DNA of 63,344 nucleotides from an uncultured Actinomycetes bacterium (GTDB taxonomy: Bacteria; Actinomycetota; Acidimicrobiia; Acidimicrobiales; Microtrichaceae), in contig CAINRS010000130.1 in assembly GCA_903852755.1 (NCBI GenBank), positions 1-63,344 on the forward strand, given 5' to 3'. The notes below the pieces were generated by a model, which did no database searches, was not told the origin of the DNA, and saw only the letters and a program-made list of their open reading frames with translations. The first letter of the stretch is position 1. Every line of letters begins with the position of its first letter. Of the stretch, positions 24,612 to 33,969 are shown piece by piece. The translations under genes and the position numbers were made by a program.

Positions 24612-24907
24612 CGACGAACGCCCACGACCACGACGAGCACGCCCACGGCGATTCGGTGCACGAGCACCGATGCGACGACGCCATCGCCCAGGTGCAGGCG
24701 TTCCTCGACGGCGAGCTCGACGAGCAGACCGTCGCCAGCATCGAGGCGCACCTCCAGGAGTGCTCCCCGTGCCTCGAGGCCTACGACTTCGAGACGGAGC
24801 TCCGGAAGGTCATCGCCGCCAAGCTCTCCGACGACGTGCCCGGCGACCTGCGCACCCGGTTGATCTCGGTCCTCGACCGGCTCGAGTCCGAGGGCGTGGA
24901 GGACTGA
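24608..24907 (+). CDS. rsrA: zinc-binding anti-sigma factor, RsrA type
   Basis: 99 aa. The zinc-binding set is Cys-22, His-48, Cys-52 and Cys-55 (HLQECSPC), with the same 26-residue Cys-to-His spacing and H-x3-C-x2-C as Streptomyces RsrA. In RsrA, disulfide formation between these cysteines frees the sigma factor under oxidative stress. The N-terminus is unusually rich in His and Asp (six His in the first 20 residues). It is translationally coupled to the preceding sigma factor. Confidence 0.85.
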   Translation: MTTNAHDHDEHAHGDSVHEHRCDDAIAQVQAFLDGELDEQTVASIEAHLQECSPCLEAYDFETELRKVIAAKLSDDVPGDLRTRLISVLDRLESEGVED

Positions 24908-24949
24908 GCCGACCCGGGGCCGCGTGTGACCGGCCTCGGCGGCCCGACC

Positions 24950-24955
24950 TAGACT
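24950..24955 (+). promoter_or_regulatory. -10 box of the small membrane protein gene, leaderless
   Basis: TAGACT, 6 bases before the ATG at 24962. It would start the transcript that continues into the zincin and tilS. Confidence 0.5.
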
Positions 24956-24961
24956 GACGGC

Positions 24962-25114
24962 ATGTTCCTCGCAGCAGAGGCCTCGATGTCCCCGGTCTGG
25001 CACTTCTGGCTGGCCGTCCCGATCGCCCTGGGCGCGATCGCCGCGCTCATCGCCGTGATCGCCGGCTACGTGATCAGCGTGAGCCGGACGCGGTACCCCA
25101 AGAGCGACACCTGA
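24962..25114 (+). CDS. 50-aa single-pass membrane protein
   Basis: One transmembrane helix (about residues 12-37: FWLAVPIALGAIAALIAVIA and onward) with a short basic tail RTRYPKSDT that should face the cytoplasm. It is too short for family assignment. The ATG lies 6 bases from a TAGACT -10 box and the stop is 7 bases before the zincin start, so it heads that operon. Confidence 0.65.
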   Translation: MFLAAEASMSPVWHFWLAVPIALGAIAALIAVIAGYVISVSRTRYPKSDT

Positions 25115-25121
25115 GCGGCGC

Positions 25122-26186
25122 GTGACCGACTCGATCGACTGGGGCCTGGCAGAGCAGGTCGCACGTCGTATCGCCGGGTCGGACCCGTTCGCCGACTCGT
25201 ACCACCGTCAGGGGATGGAGCGCGACTTCCTCGAGTTCACCGAGCGCGCCCAGACCTACGTGGAGGCGGAGACCGGCCTCACCTCGTCCGCCGGCCCGGC
25301 CCGGGCCCGGGTGGTCGACCGGATCGACTGGGTCCGGGCCAACCTCGCCTCGTACCAGCGGCTGCTCCGGCCGATGCTGCGACGGCTCGAGGACCGACTC
25401 GACGGCCCGTTGTCGCTGGTGTCCAACAAGGTCGCCGGGGTCGAGCTCGGGGGGCTGCTCGGTTGGATGTCGACCCGGGTGCTCGGCCAGTACGACCTGC
25501 TGGTGCTCGAGGACGAGGATCCCGAGGAGCAGGACCTCGTCTACTACGTGGGCCCCAACATCCTGTCCCTCGAGAAGCGGCACTCGTTCCCGCCGGGTGA
25601 GTTCCGGTTGTGGGTCGCCCTCCACGAGGTGACCCACCGGACCCAGTTCACCGGTGTGCCGTGGCTCCGTCCGCACTTCCTCGGACTCGTCAATCAGCTC
25701 GTCGACTCCACCGAACCGGATCCGACCCGGTTGTTCACGGCGGTCGGTCGGGTGGCCGAGGCGGTGCGCACCCGGACGAACCCCCTGACCGACGGCGGCG
25801 TGGCCGGGCTGTTCGCATCGGCCGAGCAGCTGCAGGTGATGGAGCAGGTCGGCGGCCTGATGAGCCTGCTCGAGGGCCACGGGGACGTGACGATGGACCG
25901 GGCCGCAGCGTCACAGATCCCCTCGCAGGCGCGGTTCGCCCGGGTCCTGCGGGCCCGTCGACAGCAGGCCAACCTGGCGACCCGGCTCATCCAGCAGATC
26001 GCCGGGATCGAGGCCAAGCTCGCCCAGTACGAACAGGGGGAGCGGTTCATCGAGGCGGTGGAGCGGGCTGCAGGCCCGGAGATCGTCCGGCGGGCGTTCG
26101 AGGCGCCGGAGATGCTGCCGTCGCTCGCCGAGATCCGGGACCCGTCGCAGTGGTTGCGGCGGCTGGGTGTCCGTTCGGCGGCGTGA
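25122..26186 (+). CDS. zinc-dependent metalloprotease-like protein (Rv3626c family)
   Basis: 354 aa. It contains the zincin motif HEVTH (about residue 169) followed by FTGVPWLRPH, and a downstream glutamate-bearing helix ending EGHGD that may give the third ligand. The family (annotated as coenzyme F420 biosynthesis-associated or putative hydrolase) precedes tilS-hpt in many actinobacteria, as here. The actual substrate is unknown. The GTG start is 7 bases after the small membrane gene and the stop overlaps the tilS start (GTGA). Confidence 0.75.
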   Translation: MTDSIDWGLAEQVARRIAGSDPFADSYHRQGMERDFLEFTERAQTYVEAETGLTSSAGPARARVVDRIDWVRANLASYQRLLRPMLRRLEDRLDGPLSLVSNKVAGVELGGLLGWMSTRVLGQYDLLVLEDEDPEEQDLVYYVGPNILSLEKRHSFPPGEFRLWVALHEVTHRTQFTGVPWLRPHFLGLVNQLVDSTEPDPTRLFTAVGRVAEAVRTRTNPLTDGGVAGLFASAEQLQVMEQVGGLMSLLEGHGDVTMDRAAASQIPSQARFARVLRARRQQANLATRLIQQIAGIEAKLAQYEQGERFIEAVERAAGPEIVRRAFEAPEMLPSLAEIRDPSQWLRRLGVRSAA

Positions 26187-27124
26187 GTCCACGACGTCCT
26201 GACCCGTCGGATCCGGTCGTCGGTGCCCTGCTCGCCAGGACCACCTTCCCACCGGGCGCCGGCGAGCTCCGCTGTGCGGTGTCGGGCGGCGCCGACTCGT
26301 CGGCCCTGTTGGCGCTGGCAGTCGCGACGGGCCGACGTGTGGTCGCGGTGCACGTGGACCACGGGCTCCGTCCCGACTCGGCCGACGATGCGCGCTCCGT
26401 CGCCGAGCTGGCAGTTGCCTGGGGTGCGACGATCGAGTCGCACCGCGTCGACCTGCGTGACGGCCCCGACCTCGAGGCCCGGGCCCGGGAGGCCCGTCAC
26501 CGGGCCGTCGGTCCGGGCACCCTCTGGGGTCACACCGCCGACGACCAGGCCGAGACGGTCCTGCTGCGGCTCGTGCGGGGGACCGGTCCGGTCGGTCTGG
26601 CGGCCATGCGGCCCGGCGACCACCCCCTGCTCGCCCTGCGGCGTCACGAGACGCAGTCGCTGTGTCGGCACCTGGGCGTCGAGCCACTCGCGGATCCGGC
26701 CAATCTGGACCCCCGGTTCGACCGGGTGCGGATCCGGGCCGAGGTCCTGCCGCTCCTCGACGATGTCGCCCGACGCGACGTCGTGCCGCTGCTCGCCGGA
26801 CTGGCTCAGCGCTCGGCCGAGCTCGTCGACCTGCTCGACCTGCTCGCCGCCGAGGTGGACCCCACCTCGGTCAGCGACCTGCGGTCGGTGCCGCGGCCCG
26901 TCGCCGTGACCGCGTTCCGTCGCTGGTGGACCGAGGCCACGGGGGGACTGCCCCCACCCGACGCCGCCGCCACCGACCGGGTGTTCGCTGTGGTCGACGG
27001 GTCGGCCCGGGCCTGCGACGTGGTCCGCGGCTGGTCGCTGCACCGGACCTCCGGCCGGCTCCGGCTGGACGCCGCCGGTCCGACACCACCGGTGCGAGGG
27101 TCGGGACAGGTTGGTGGGCGGTGA
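26183..27124 (+). CDS. tilS: tRNA(Ile)-lysidine synthetase
   Basis: 313-aa PP-loop ATPase converting C34 of the AUA-reading tRNA-Ile to lysidine. The PP-loop SGGADSSALLAL is at about residues 33-44, followed by HVDHGLR and the HTADDQAETVLLRL motif. It is shorter than proteobacterial TilS, as usual in actinobacteria. The GTG start overlaps the previous stop codon by four bases. The position before hpt is conserved in mycobacteria. Confidence 0.9.
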   Translation: MSPRRPDPSDPVVGALLARTTFPPGAGELRCAVSGGADSSALLALAVATGRRVVAVHVDHGLRPDSADDARSVAELAVAWGATIESHRVDLRDGPDLEARAREARHRAVGPGTLWGHTADDQAETVLLRLVRGTGPVGLAAMRPGDHPLLALRRHETQSLCRHLGVEPLADPANLDPRFDRVRIRAEVLPLLDDVARRDVVPLLAGLAQRSAELVDLLDLLAAEVDPTSVSDLRSVPRPVAVTAFRRWWTEATGGLPPPDAAATDRVFAVVDGSARACDVVRGWSLHRTSGRLRLDAAGPTPPVRGSGQVGGR

Positions 27125-27135
27125 TCAGCGGTCGG

Positions 27136-27141
27136 TAACGT
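27136..27141 (+). promoter_or_regulatory. -10 box of hpt, leaderless
   Basis: TAACGT, 7 bases before the GTG of hpt and 11 bases after the tilS stop codon. Confidence 0.45.
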
Positions 27142-27148
27142 CGACCAC

Positions 27149-27712
27149 GTGAGCCCGGCGCCCCTCGAGTCCTTCGACGACGACCCACGTGTCGGCGACA
27201 CCGTGCTCAGCGAAACGCAGATCGCCGAGCGGATCCGGGAGCTCGGACGGGAGCTCACCGCTGACTACGCCGACGAGCGACCGCTGCTCGTGTGCGTGCT
27301 GCGGGGGGCGTACGCGTTCGTCACCGATCTGGCACGGGAGATCGACCTCCCGGTCGAGATCGATTTCATCGCGGTGTCGTCCTACGGGGCCTCGACCCGG
27401 ACCTCGGGGGTGGTCCGCCTCGTCAAGGACCTCGACGTCGACCTGACCGGCCGGCACGTCGTGCTGGTCGAGGACATCGTCGACACAGGTCTCACGCTCC
27501 GGTACCTGCGCCGCAGTCTCGAGGCACGTGGTCCCGCCAGCCTGGAGGTCTGCACCCTATTGGCCCGCGAGTCGGCGGACCTCGAGGGACTCGGTGTCCG
27601 GTACGTCGGGTTCACGATCCCCGGCGAGTTCGTCATCGGCTACGGGCTCGACGTCGACGAGCGGTACCGGAACATGCGCCACATCGCCGTCTACGTCGAC
27701 CCCGGCGTCTGA
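27149..27712 (+). CDS. hpt: hypoxanthine phosphoribosyltransferase
   Basis: 187-aa purine-salvage enzyme making IMP/GMP from hypoxanthine/guanine and PRPP. The PRPP-binding motif VVLVEDIVDTGLTL is at about residues 106-119; the flexible loop SSYGASTRTSG and the C-terminal IGYGLDVDERYRN are standard. The length is normal. It has its own leaderless promoter. The stop codon sits inside a hairpin shared with the convergent gene. Confidence 0.93.
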   Translation: MSPAPLESFDDDPRVGDTVLSETQIAERIRELGRELTADYADERPLLVCVLRGAYAFVTDLAREIDLPVEIDFIAVSSYGASTRTSGVVRLVKDLDVDLTGRHVVLVEDIVDTGLTLRYLRRSLEARGPASLEVCTLLARESADLEGLGVRYVGFTIPGEFVIGYGLDVDERYRNMRHIAVYVDPGV

Positions 27713-27732
27713 GGTGCGTCGCCGACCTCAGA
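27708..27732. terminator. bidirectional hairpin containing both stop codons
   Basis: An 8-bp perfect stem TCTGAGGT / ACCTCAGA with a 9-base loop. The hpt TGA (27710-27712) is in the left arm and the TCA that stops the minus-strand gene (27728-27730) is in the right arm. Confidence 0.5.
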
Positions 27733-30082
27733 TCCGCCCGGCCCGCAGCAGGCTGCGGTAGGCCCAGATCCCCGGGGGCACGGGGAGCCAGAACGTCAGG
27801 AGCCGGTACAGGAACACCGTCGGGATGGCGAGACCGAGCGGCACACCGAACAGGACGAGCCCGGCCACCAGGAGGAGTTCGACCACGATCAGCCCGCCGG
27901 GTGTCGGTGCCGGCGCGGCGATCACGGTGACGACCAGGAAGGTGAGTGCGAGCTCCAGGAAGTCGCCCTCGACCCCGACCGCCCACGCCGAGAACACGAG
28001 CGCGCTGCCGTACGACGCGGTGACCAGCACCGAGCCGACCAGCAGCTGGAGGATCCGGCGAGGACGGTCGACCACCGCCCGCAGGCCCCGGCCCGCCTGC
28101 CGGATCGCCGGGAGGAACGTCGCGGTGACCTGGGCTCGCCACGACGGGATGAGCGCTGCGACGGCGAGCGTGAGCACGGTGAGTGCGAGCGCCGTCAGGG
28201 CGATCCCCTGTCCCAGTGGGTCCGCAGCGAGCTGGACGGTCTGGTCGCTGATGCCGATCCGGGAGGTGACGGTCAGCAGCAGCAGGTGGACGACGAGCCC
28301 GGTCACGGTGACCAGGCCGACGGACTGCAGGGCGTCGTCCAGGGTCACCCCCTGACGGCGGAGGAACCGAACGGCCAGGCCGAGGCTGCCTCGCCGGGTC
28401 CCGGTGACCCGGTTGGCGAACGACGATGCGACCCGGGACTCGAGGGTCGGGACGAACTGGAGCGCATCCCGGAATCCACCGATCTGCGCGAGCGTCGCAC
28501 CGACGTATGTCAGCACCGAGGCCGTGACCGCAGCCGCCAGCGTGAGCGGTTCGGGTGAGGTCAGCGCTCCGAACGCCCCCAGCTCGCCGGTGAGCGCGCC
28601 GAGGGCCACCCAGAAGATCGCGGTGGCGACGACCCCGGCGAGGAGCGGGAGCGGCCTCGCAGGCTCCAGCGGTTCGAGTGGGACGTCCTCGACGCCGGTC
28701 CGGCGCTGGACCTCGGCGCGGAGCGGTTCGAACAGCTCGTTGTCCCGCAGCGCCGTGCGCGTCGCACTGCCCAGTGCGAACGGCTGCAACCTGGGCAGGC
28801 TCCGACCCAGCGTCACGGGCCCGAGGTTCCGCTCCGCGGCCGCCACGGCCGACTCGACACCCACCACCGTGGCGGTCGACCCGAGCAGTTCGGCGACGTC
28901 GGTGTCGAGCAGCAGGTCCGAGGCGGCGAGCTCGGCGAAGCCGAAGTCGATGATCCACGCCCGCCCGTCCCGGGCCAGGAACACATTGGCGAGCCGCAGG
29001 TCACGGTGGGCGATGCCGGCCTCCCGCATCGTGACGAGCTGGGCCCAGACCTCGTCGAGGGTCGCGTCGTCGAGCGCCGTGGCATCGACGCGGTCGAGTG
29101 ATGCTCCCTCGATCGCATCGAACGCGAGCAGCATGCCGGTGACGCCGACGGTCGAGACGGCCTCGAGCTCCGGCGTGCGCACCCCGACGCTGGACGCCCG
29201 GAGCGAGAGCAGGGCCTCGTGCTCGACCGCCCGCCGGAGGGACGGGAACGGCCGTTCGTCACCGGCGCTGCGCAGGGTCAGGATCCGGACCGCCCGGAAG
29301 AGCAGGTCGGCGGACCGGTTGTCCTGGTCGAGGACCTTCACGAAGAGCCGGCGACCGTCCATGGTCCTGGCGAACCACGGGGTGGACCCCCGGGCGTCGA
29401 CCGATGCCGGTGTCGCATCGGCGATGCGGAAGCCGTTCCGCGCCAGCGTCGCGGTGATCTCGGCAGCCGAGGGGCGGCTGTCGGGTGTGCCGAACGCCAG
29501 GGCGACGAGTGCTCCACAGGTGATGCCGGCGCCCACGTCGACGAGGAAGCCGACGGGCGGGATCGAGTCAGCGGTGAACCCGACGATGATCTGCGTCGCG
29601 ACCAGGCCGATGCCGAGTCGCTTCGTCGTCCGGTTCAGGTACGGCAGTCCGACGACCAGCGCTGCGACGAACGCCGCCAGGAGCGAGTCGTTCGGTGTGA
29701 GCATCACCGCAGATCCGGCCAGGTCGCTCGACGGCCGGTAGGCGTCCGGGAAGAGCGACGGCGGGGTCGTCGTCGAGATGCCAACGAGCGTCTCGCTCGT
29801 GGCGACGGCGGCGAGTGCCGCCAGGTTGACCAGTCCGAGGAGCCGCCACGAACGGGCGCGGATCAACCGGATGTTCACCACGAAGGGCGTCACCAGCAGG
29901 ATGCTCGCCACCACGACCAACGGGACGGTCGACAGCCACTCCGGCAGGAATCCCGTGGCGGAGTCCAGATCCAGGAAGAACGCTGTGACCGAGTTGTCGA
30001 AACGCCACGTCACCACGACGCCGGCGGCCAGCACGACGAGCCCGACGACCAGCCGGAACAGCGACGTCGGGCTCCGGACCAT
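27728..30082 (-). CDS. flippase-like (UPF0104/LPG-synthase TM) protein with internal kinase-like domain
   Basis: 784-aa membrane protein in three parts: N-terminal helices (about 1-200), a soluble kinase-like domain (about 210-470) with intact-looking HRDLRLANV and IIDFGFAEL motifs, and a C-terminal multi-helix domain (about 490-784) of the lysylphosphatidylglycerol synthase transmembrane type (APAPTPGGLIVVE). The last family moves or makes lipids; there is no aminoacyl-transfer domain, so it is not an MprF. Coupling of phosphorylation to lipid flipping is speculation. The ATG is the first possible start after an in-frame TAA. Confidence 0.7.
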   Translation of the reverse strand: MVRSPTSLFRLVVGLVVLAAGVVVTWRFDNSVTAFFLDLDSATGFLPEWLSTVPLVVVASILLVTPFVVNIRLIRARSWRLLGLVNLAALAAVATSETLVGISTTTPPSLFPDAYRPSSDLAGSAVMLTPNDSLLAAFVAALVVGLPYLNRTTKRLGIGLVATQIIVGFTADSIPPVGFLVDVGAGITCGALVALAFGTPDSRPSAAEITATLARNGFRIADATPASVDARGSTPWFARTMDGRRLFVKVLDQDNRSADLLFRAVRILTLRSAGDERPFPSLRRAVEHEALLSLRASSVGVRTPELEAVSTVGVTGMLLAFDAIEGASLDRVDATALDDATLDEVWAQLVTMREAGIAHRDLRLANVFLARDGRAWIIDFGFAELAASDLLLDTDVAELLGSTATVVGVESAVAAAERNLGPVTLGRSLPRLQPFALGSATRTALRDNELFEPLRAEVQRRTGVEDVPLEPLEPARPLPLLAGVVATAIFWVALGALTGELGAFGALTSPEPLTLAAAVTASVLTYVGATLAQIGGFRDALQFVPTLESRVASSFANRVTGTRRGSLGLAVRFLRRQGVTLDDALQSVGLVTVTGLVVHLLLLTVTSRIGISDQTVQLAADPLGQGIALTALALTVLTLAVAALIPSWRAQVTATFLPAIRQAGRGLRAVVDRPRRILQLLVGSVLVTASYGSALVFSAWAVGVEGDFLELALTFLVVTVIAAPAPTPGGLIVVELLLVAGLVLFGVPLGLAIPTVFLYRLLTFWLPVPPGIWAYRSLLRAGRI

Positions 30083-30193
30083 CGCCGGTCGGGCGCGGTC
30101 GCCCGGTGTGGCGATCCCGTCGGGGGCGTCGGACGGTTCGTGGTGGCTGGTCGAATCGACCGCCCGGGTGGCGTGGTCGTCAGGAACGATGCG

Positions 30194-30199
30194 ATGTTA
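30194..30199 (-). promoter_or_regulatory. possible -10 box of the flippase-like gene
   Basis: TAACAT on the minus strand, about 110 bases before the ATG at 30082. No start codon lies within leaderless distance in frame. Confidence 0.3.
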
Positions 30200-30292
30200 C
30201 CGACGCCCGTCGTGAGGACCGTCGGTGTGGCCCGCTGGCGACCGGCACTGCTCGGAAGCGTCGCCCCGGGACCGCTTCCTCGGCGGTGCCAC

Positions 30293-30298
30293 TAGCCT
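30293..30298 (+). promoter_or_regulatory. -10 box of ftsH, leaderless
   Basis: TAGCCT, 6 bases before the ATG of ftsH; it would drive the folate operon. Confidence 0.5.
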
Positions 30299-30304
30299 GC
30301 CGTC

Positions 30305-32170
30305 ATGGCGGCGTCCCCCCGACGAGGTCGGCCAGCAGGAGGCCGCCCGGCCTGGTGGTGGGTGGTCGGCGCGGTGGTGGTGCTGGCGGCCGTGGCGGGG
30401 ACGTGGTGGTGGATCGCCGGCCGGAGTGAGCCGCCGACCGAACTCCGTCTCGACGAGTTCCAGACTGCGCTCGCCGAGGACCGGGTCGCCACGGCGACGA
30501 TCGTGGATCGTTCAGCGACGCTCGAGGGCGAGCTCGTCGGAGGCGAGCGGTACACGGTGGCGTACCCGGAGGCGTTCGGCGAGCAGCTGACCAGGGAGCT
30601 GCTGCGTGCGGGCGTGCCCGCCGAGGTCGACAACTCGGAGCCGACCACATGGAGCGACATCCTGCTCGGTGTGGTCCCGACGGTCCTGATCGTCGGGGTC
30701 TTCCTCTGGTTCGTGCTCCGCATGCAGGGCGGTGGCAAGGCCGCAGGGTTCAGCCGGACCAAGGCCCGCGTGGACGGTGAGGTCCCGGTGACCTTCGACG
30801 ACGTGGCGGGAGCCGACGAGGCCACCGAGGAGCTCCGTGAGGTGGTCGAGTTCCTGCGCGACCCCGATCGGTTCGCCAGGCTCGGGGCCAGGGTCCCGGC
30901 CGGTGTGCTGCTGGTGGGTCCCCCCGGAACCGGCAAGACGTTGCTCGCCCGCGCCGTCGCCGGCGAGGCGGACGTGCCGTTCTTCTCCATCTCCGGGTCG
31001 GACTTCGTCGAGATGTACGTGGGGGTAGGTGCGTCCAGGGTCCGGGACCTGTTCCGTCAGGCGCTCGCCCGGTCGCCGTCGATCGTCTTCATCGACGAGA
31101 TCGACGCCGTCGGCCGGCACCGTGGCACCGGCGTCGGAGGCGGTCACGACGAACGGGAGCAGACGCTCAACCAGCTGCTGGTCCAGATGGACGGGTTCGC
31201 CGCCGACAGCGGCGTGGTGCTGATCGCCGCGACCAACCGGCTCGACGTGCTCGATCCGGCCCTCCTGCGCCCGGGGCGGTTCGACCGGCACGTGGTCGTC
31301 GACCCGCCGGACCGGGCCGGCCGACTGGCGATCCTCGAGGTCCACACCCGATCGACCCCGCTCGATCCGGACGTCGACCTGGATGCGGTCGCCCGCCGCA
31401 CCCCCGGCACGACAGGCGCCGACCTGGCGTCGATCGTCAACGAGGCGGCGATCACCGCGGCGCGTCGGGGGTCGACGACGGTCGCGCGGAGCGACCTGGC
31501 CCGGGCCGTCGACCGCGCGGTCGCCGGCCGGGAGCGGCCGTCCCGGGTGCTCTCCGATTCCGAACGCCGGGTGATCGCCGTCCACGAGGCGGGACACGCG
31601 CTCGTCGCCCACGTCACGCCGCACACCGACGAGGTGCACCGGATCTCGATCGTGGCCCGCGGGGTGGCGCTCGGCCACACGTTGATGCTGCCGACCGAGG
31701 ACCGGCACCTGCACAGCCGACCGGAGCTCGAGTCCCGACTGGCCGTGCTGCTCGGTGGTCGGGCCGCAGAGCAGGTGGTCGTCGGACAGGTCACGACCGG
31801 GGCGGCGGACGACATCGCCCAGGCGACCCGACTGGCGCGGTCGATGGTCACCGAGTTCGGGATGAGCGACCAGCTCGGCCCGCAGCGGATCCTCGACGGC
31901 GGCGATGCGCCGTTCCTCGGCCGGGACGCCGCCCGGCCGGGGAGCGTGTCACCCGAGACCTCGGCGCAGGTCGACGCCGAGGTGGGACGACTCGTCGACG
32001 AGGCCTCGGAGCGCGCGGTGGCGATCATCGAGGCCCACCGTGCGGTCCTCGACCGGATCGTCGGGGCCCTGCTCGAGCACGAGACACTCGAGGACGACGC
32101 GCTCGCTAGCCTGCTCGGCGCCGCCGCTCCGGCGGCACCCGGCTCGGACGGAGGTGACGGCCGTGGATGA
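30305..32170 (+). CDS. ftsH: FtsH-type membrane AAA metalloprotease
   Basis: ATP-dependent zinc protease anchored in the cell membrane, 621 aa. Two transmembrane helices (about 17-37 and 120-139) flank the small extracytoplasmic domain. The AAA module has Walker A GPPGTGKT (about 209), the pore motif [17 protein letters not shown], Walker [10 protein letters not shown] and the second region of homology. The protease site HEAGH is at about 435. It is shorter than mycobacterial FtsH, with a brief C-terminal tail. Position immediately before folE is conserved in actinobacteria. Confidence 0.93.
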   Translation: MAASPRRGRPAGGRPAWWWVVGAVVVLAAVAGTWWWIAGRSEPPTELRLDEFQTALAEDRVATATIVDRSATLEGELVGGERYTVAYPEAFGEQLTRELLRAGVPAEVDNSEPTTWSDILLGVVPTVLIVGVFLWFVLRMQGGGKAAGFSRTKARVDGEVPVTFDDVAGADEATEELREVVEFLRDPDRFARLGARVPAGVLLVGPPGTGKTLLARAVAGEADVPFFSISGSDFVEMYVGVGASRVRDLFRQALARSPSIVFIDEIDAVGRHRGTGVGGGHDEREQTLNQLLVQMDGFAADSGVVLIAATNRLDVLDPALLRPGRFDRHVVVDPPDRAGRLAILEVHTRSTPLDPDVDLDAVARRTPGTTGADLASIVNEAAITAARRGSTTVARSDLARAVDRAVAGRERPSRVLSDSERRVIAVHEAGHALVAHVTPHTDEVHRISIVARGVALGHTLMLPTEDRHLHSRPELESRLAVLLGGRAAEQVVVGQVTTGAADDIAQATRLARSMVTEFGMSDQLGPQRILDGGDAPFLGRDAARPGSVSPETSAQVDAEVGRLVDEASERAVAIIEAHRAVLDRIVGALLEHETLEDDALASLLGAAAPAAPGSDGGDGRG

Positions 32171-32309
32171 GCAGACCTCAGGGGCCGCCGGCCCGGATCG
32201 GCCGGAACCGTCCGGAGAGCGAGCCGGTTCCGCACCGGGACCCGGTTCGACCGGGAACACCTCCGCCGTCGGTCCGGTTGGAACGGGTGTCCACCAGGGA
32301 GGTGCATCC

Positions 32310-33011
32310 GTGTCCCCAACCGATCCGACCGACGTCGCCGCATCCGGAGAGACGCTCACCGATGCCACCGCCCTGGGGGTGATCGACCCAGATCGTGACC
32401 TGCACGTGGCCGGGGCCATGCCGCTCACCGTCGAGATGGCCGGGGTCGACCACGCCCGCATCGAACGAGCGGTCCGCGAGATCCTCTACGCCATCGGCGA
32501 GGACCCCGAGCGCGACGGCTTGCAGGACACTCCGGCCCGGGTGGCGCGCATGTACGCCGAGACCTGCGCCGGCCTGCACGAGGATCCGTCACGCCACCTC
32601 AAGGTGACCTTCGACGCCGGCCACGACGAGATGATCCTGGTGCGTGACATCCCCGTGTACTCCATGTGCGAGCACCACCTCGTGCCCTTCTTCGGTCGGG
32701 CACACGTCGGGTACATCCCCAACGCCGACGGCCGGGTGACCGGGCTGTCCAAGCTGGCCCGGCTCGTCGACGGGTTCGCCAAGCGGCCCCAGGTGCAGGA
32801 GCGACTGACCACGCAGGTGGCCGATGCCATCGAGGCGGCGCTCGATCCGAGGGGTGTGCTGGTGGTCATCTCGGCCGAGCACCTCTGCATGTCCATGCGG
32901 GGTGTGCGCAAGGCCGGATCCTCGACGGTCACCTCGGCGGTTCGTGGTGTGTTCCGAACGGACCCTGCGGCACGCATGGAGGCCATGCGCTTCGTCGACC
33001 GCCCCGACTGA
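32310..33011 (+). CDS. folE: GTP cyclohydrolase I
   Basis: First enzyme of folate synthesis (GTP to dihydroneopterin triphosphate). Zinc ligands are in [11 protein letters not shown] and [16 protein letters not shown]; the C-terminal TSAVRGVF completes the site. I chose GTG 32310, preceded by GGGAGG, giving 233 aa. A GTG at 32163 with GGAGG (overlapping the ftsH stop) would add 49 Gly/Ser/Pro-rich residues, but that stretch uses many A/T-ending codons unlike neighbouring genes, so I read it as spacer. The order ftsH-folE-folP matches mycobacteria. Confidence 0.93.
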   Translation: MSPTDPTDVAASGETLTDATALGVIDPDRDLHVAGAMPLTVEMAGVDHARIERAVREILYAIGEDPERDGLQDTPARVARMYAETCAGLHEDPSRHLKVTFDAGHDEMILVRDIPVYSMCEHHLVPFFGRAHVGYIPNADGRVTGLSKLARLVDGFAKRPQVQERLTTQVADAIEAALDPRGVLVVISAEHLCMSMRGVRKAGSSTVTSAVRGVFRTDPAARMEAMRFVDRPD

Positions 33012-33018
33012 CGCCGCC

Positions 33019-33954
33019 GTGAGCGCTCCGCCCGGGGCGGCATCCGCGGTGGCGCCCGGCGCTGCCACTGCGTCATCCGGGGTCGAGGTGATGGGTGTCC
33101 TCAACGTGACACCGGACTCGTTCTCCGATGGAGGCGAGCACCTCGCCGTCACGGCTGCGACGCGTCGGGGTCTCGAGATGCTCACCGAGGGCGCCACCGT
33201 CGTCGACGTCGGTGGGGAGTCGACCCGGCCGGGAGCCACACCGGTCGACCCGGGCACCGAGATGTCGCGGGTCCTCCCGGTGGTCGAGGCGCTGGCATCA
33301 CCCTGCGCCGCCGTCGGCGCCCGCCTGTCGGTCGACACCCGGCACGAGGCGACCGCCCGGGCGGCGGTCGCCTGCGGGGCGACCGTGCTCAACGACGTCA
33401 GCGCGTCCCTGGCTCCGGTGGCGGCCGAGCTCGGGGTGGCGTGGATCGCCATGCACATGGCCGGCGAACCCGGGACGATGCAGCGGGACCCCCGCTACGA
33501 CGACGTCGTGGACCAGGTGCGGTCCTTCCTGGCGGACAGAGCGGACTGGGCGCGGTCGATCGGGGTCCCCGAGGTCTGGGTCGACCCCGGGATCGGGTTC
33601 GGCAAGACCACGGCCCACAACCTGGCACTGCTCGGAGCGGTCGGGGCACTCGTGTCCGACGGATCCCCGGTCGTGATCGGGACGAGTCGGAAGCGGTTCC
33701 TCGGTGTCATGGCCGCCCGTTGTCGGGCAGGCCTGCCGCCACATCCCGGTCCGGGTGACGACACGGTTGATCCGACCGCACCTGGAGTGGTGATCCAGCC
33801 ACTCGACGTGGGAGAACGGCGGATCGGTTCGCTGGTGACGGCGGGTTGGGCCATGATCCACGGGGCGCGGATGGTCCGTGTCCACGAAGTGGCGGCCACG
33901 GTCCGGCTGTCCCGGGGTCTCACCGGGGGCGAGGTCGGGACCGGACCCGGTTGA
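33019..33954 (+). CDS. folP: dihydropteroate synthase
   Basis: 311-aa TIM-barrel enzyme condensing p-aminobenzoate with dihydropterin pyrophosphate; the target of sulfonamides. Signature motifs: MGVLNVTPDSFSDGG (about 31-45), VDVGGESTRPGA, the NDVSA strand, PGIGFGKT, GTSRKRF and the C-terminal VRVHEV. About 30 Ala/Pro-rich residues precede the first strand, so the exact start (GTG seven bases after folE) is less certain than the gene. Confidence 0.93.
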   Translation: MSAPPGAASAVAPGAATASSGVEVMGVLNVTPDSFSDGGEHLAVTAATRRGLEMLTEGATVVDVGGESTRPGATPVDPGTEMSRVLPVVEALASPCAAVGARLSVDTRHEATARAAVACGATVLNDVSASLAPVAAELGVAWIAMHMAGEPGTMQRDPRYDDVVDQVRSFLADRADWARSIGVPEVWVDPGIGFGKTTAHNLALLGAVGALVSDGSPVVIGTSRKRFLGVMAARCRAGLPPHPGPGDDTVDPTAPGVVIQPLDVGERRIGSLVTAGWAMIHGARMVRVHEVAATVRLSRGLTGGEVGTGPG

Positions 33955-33969
33955 CGAGGTGACGCAGCG

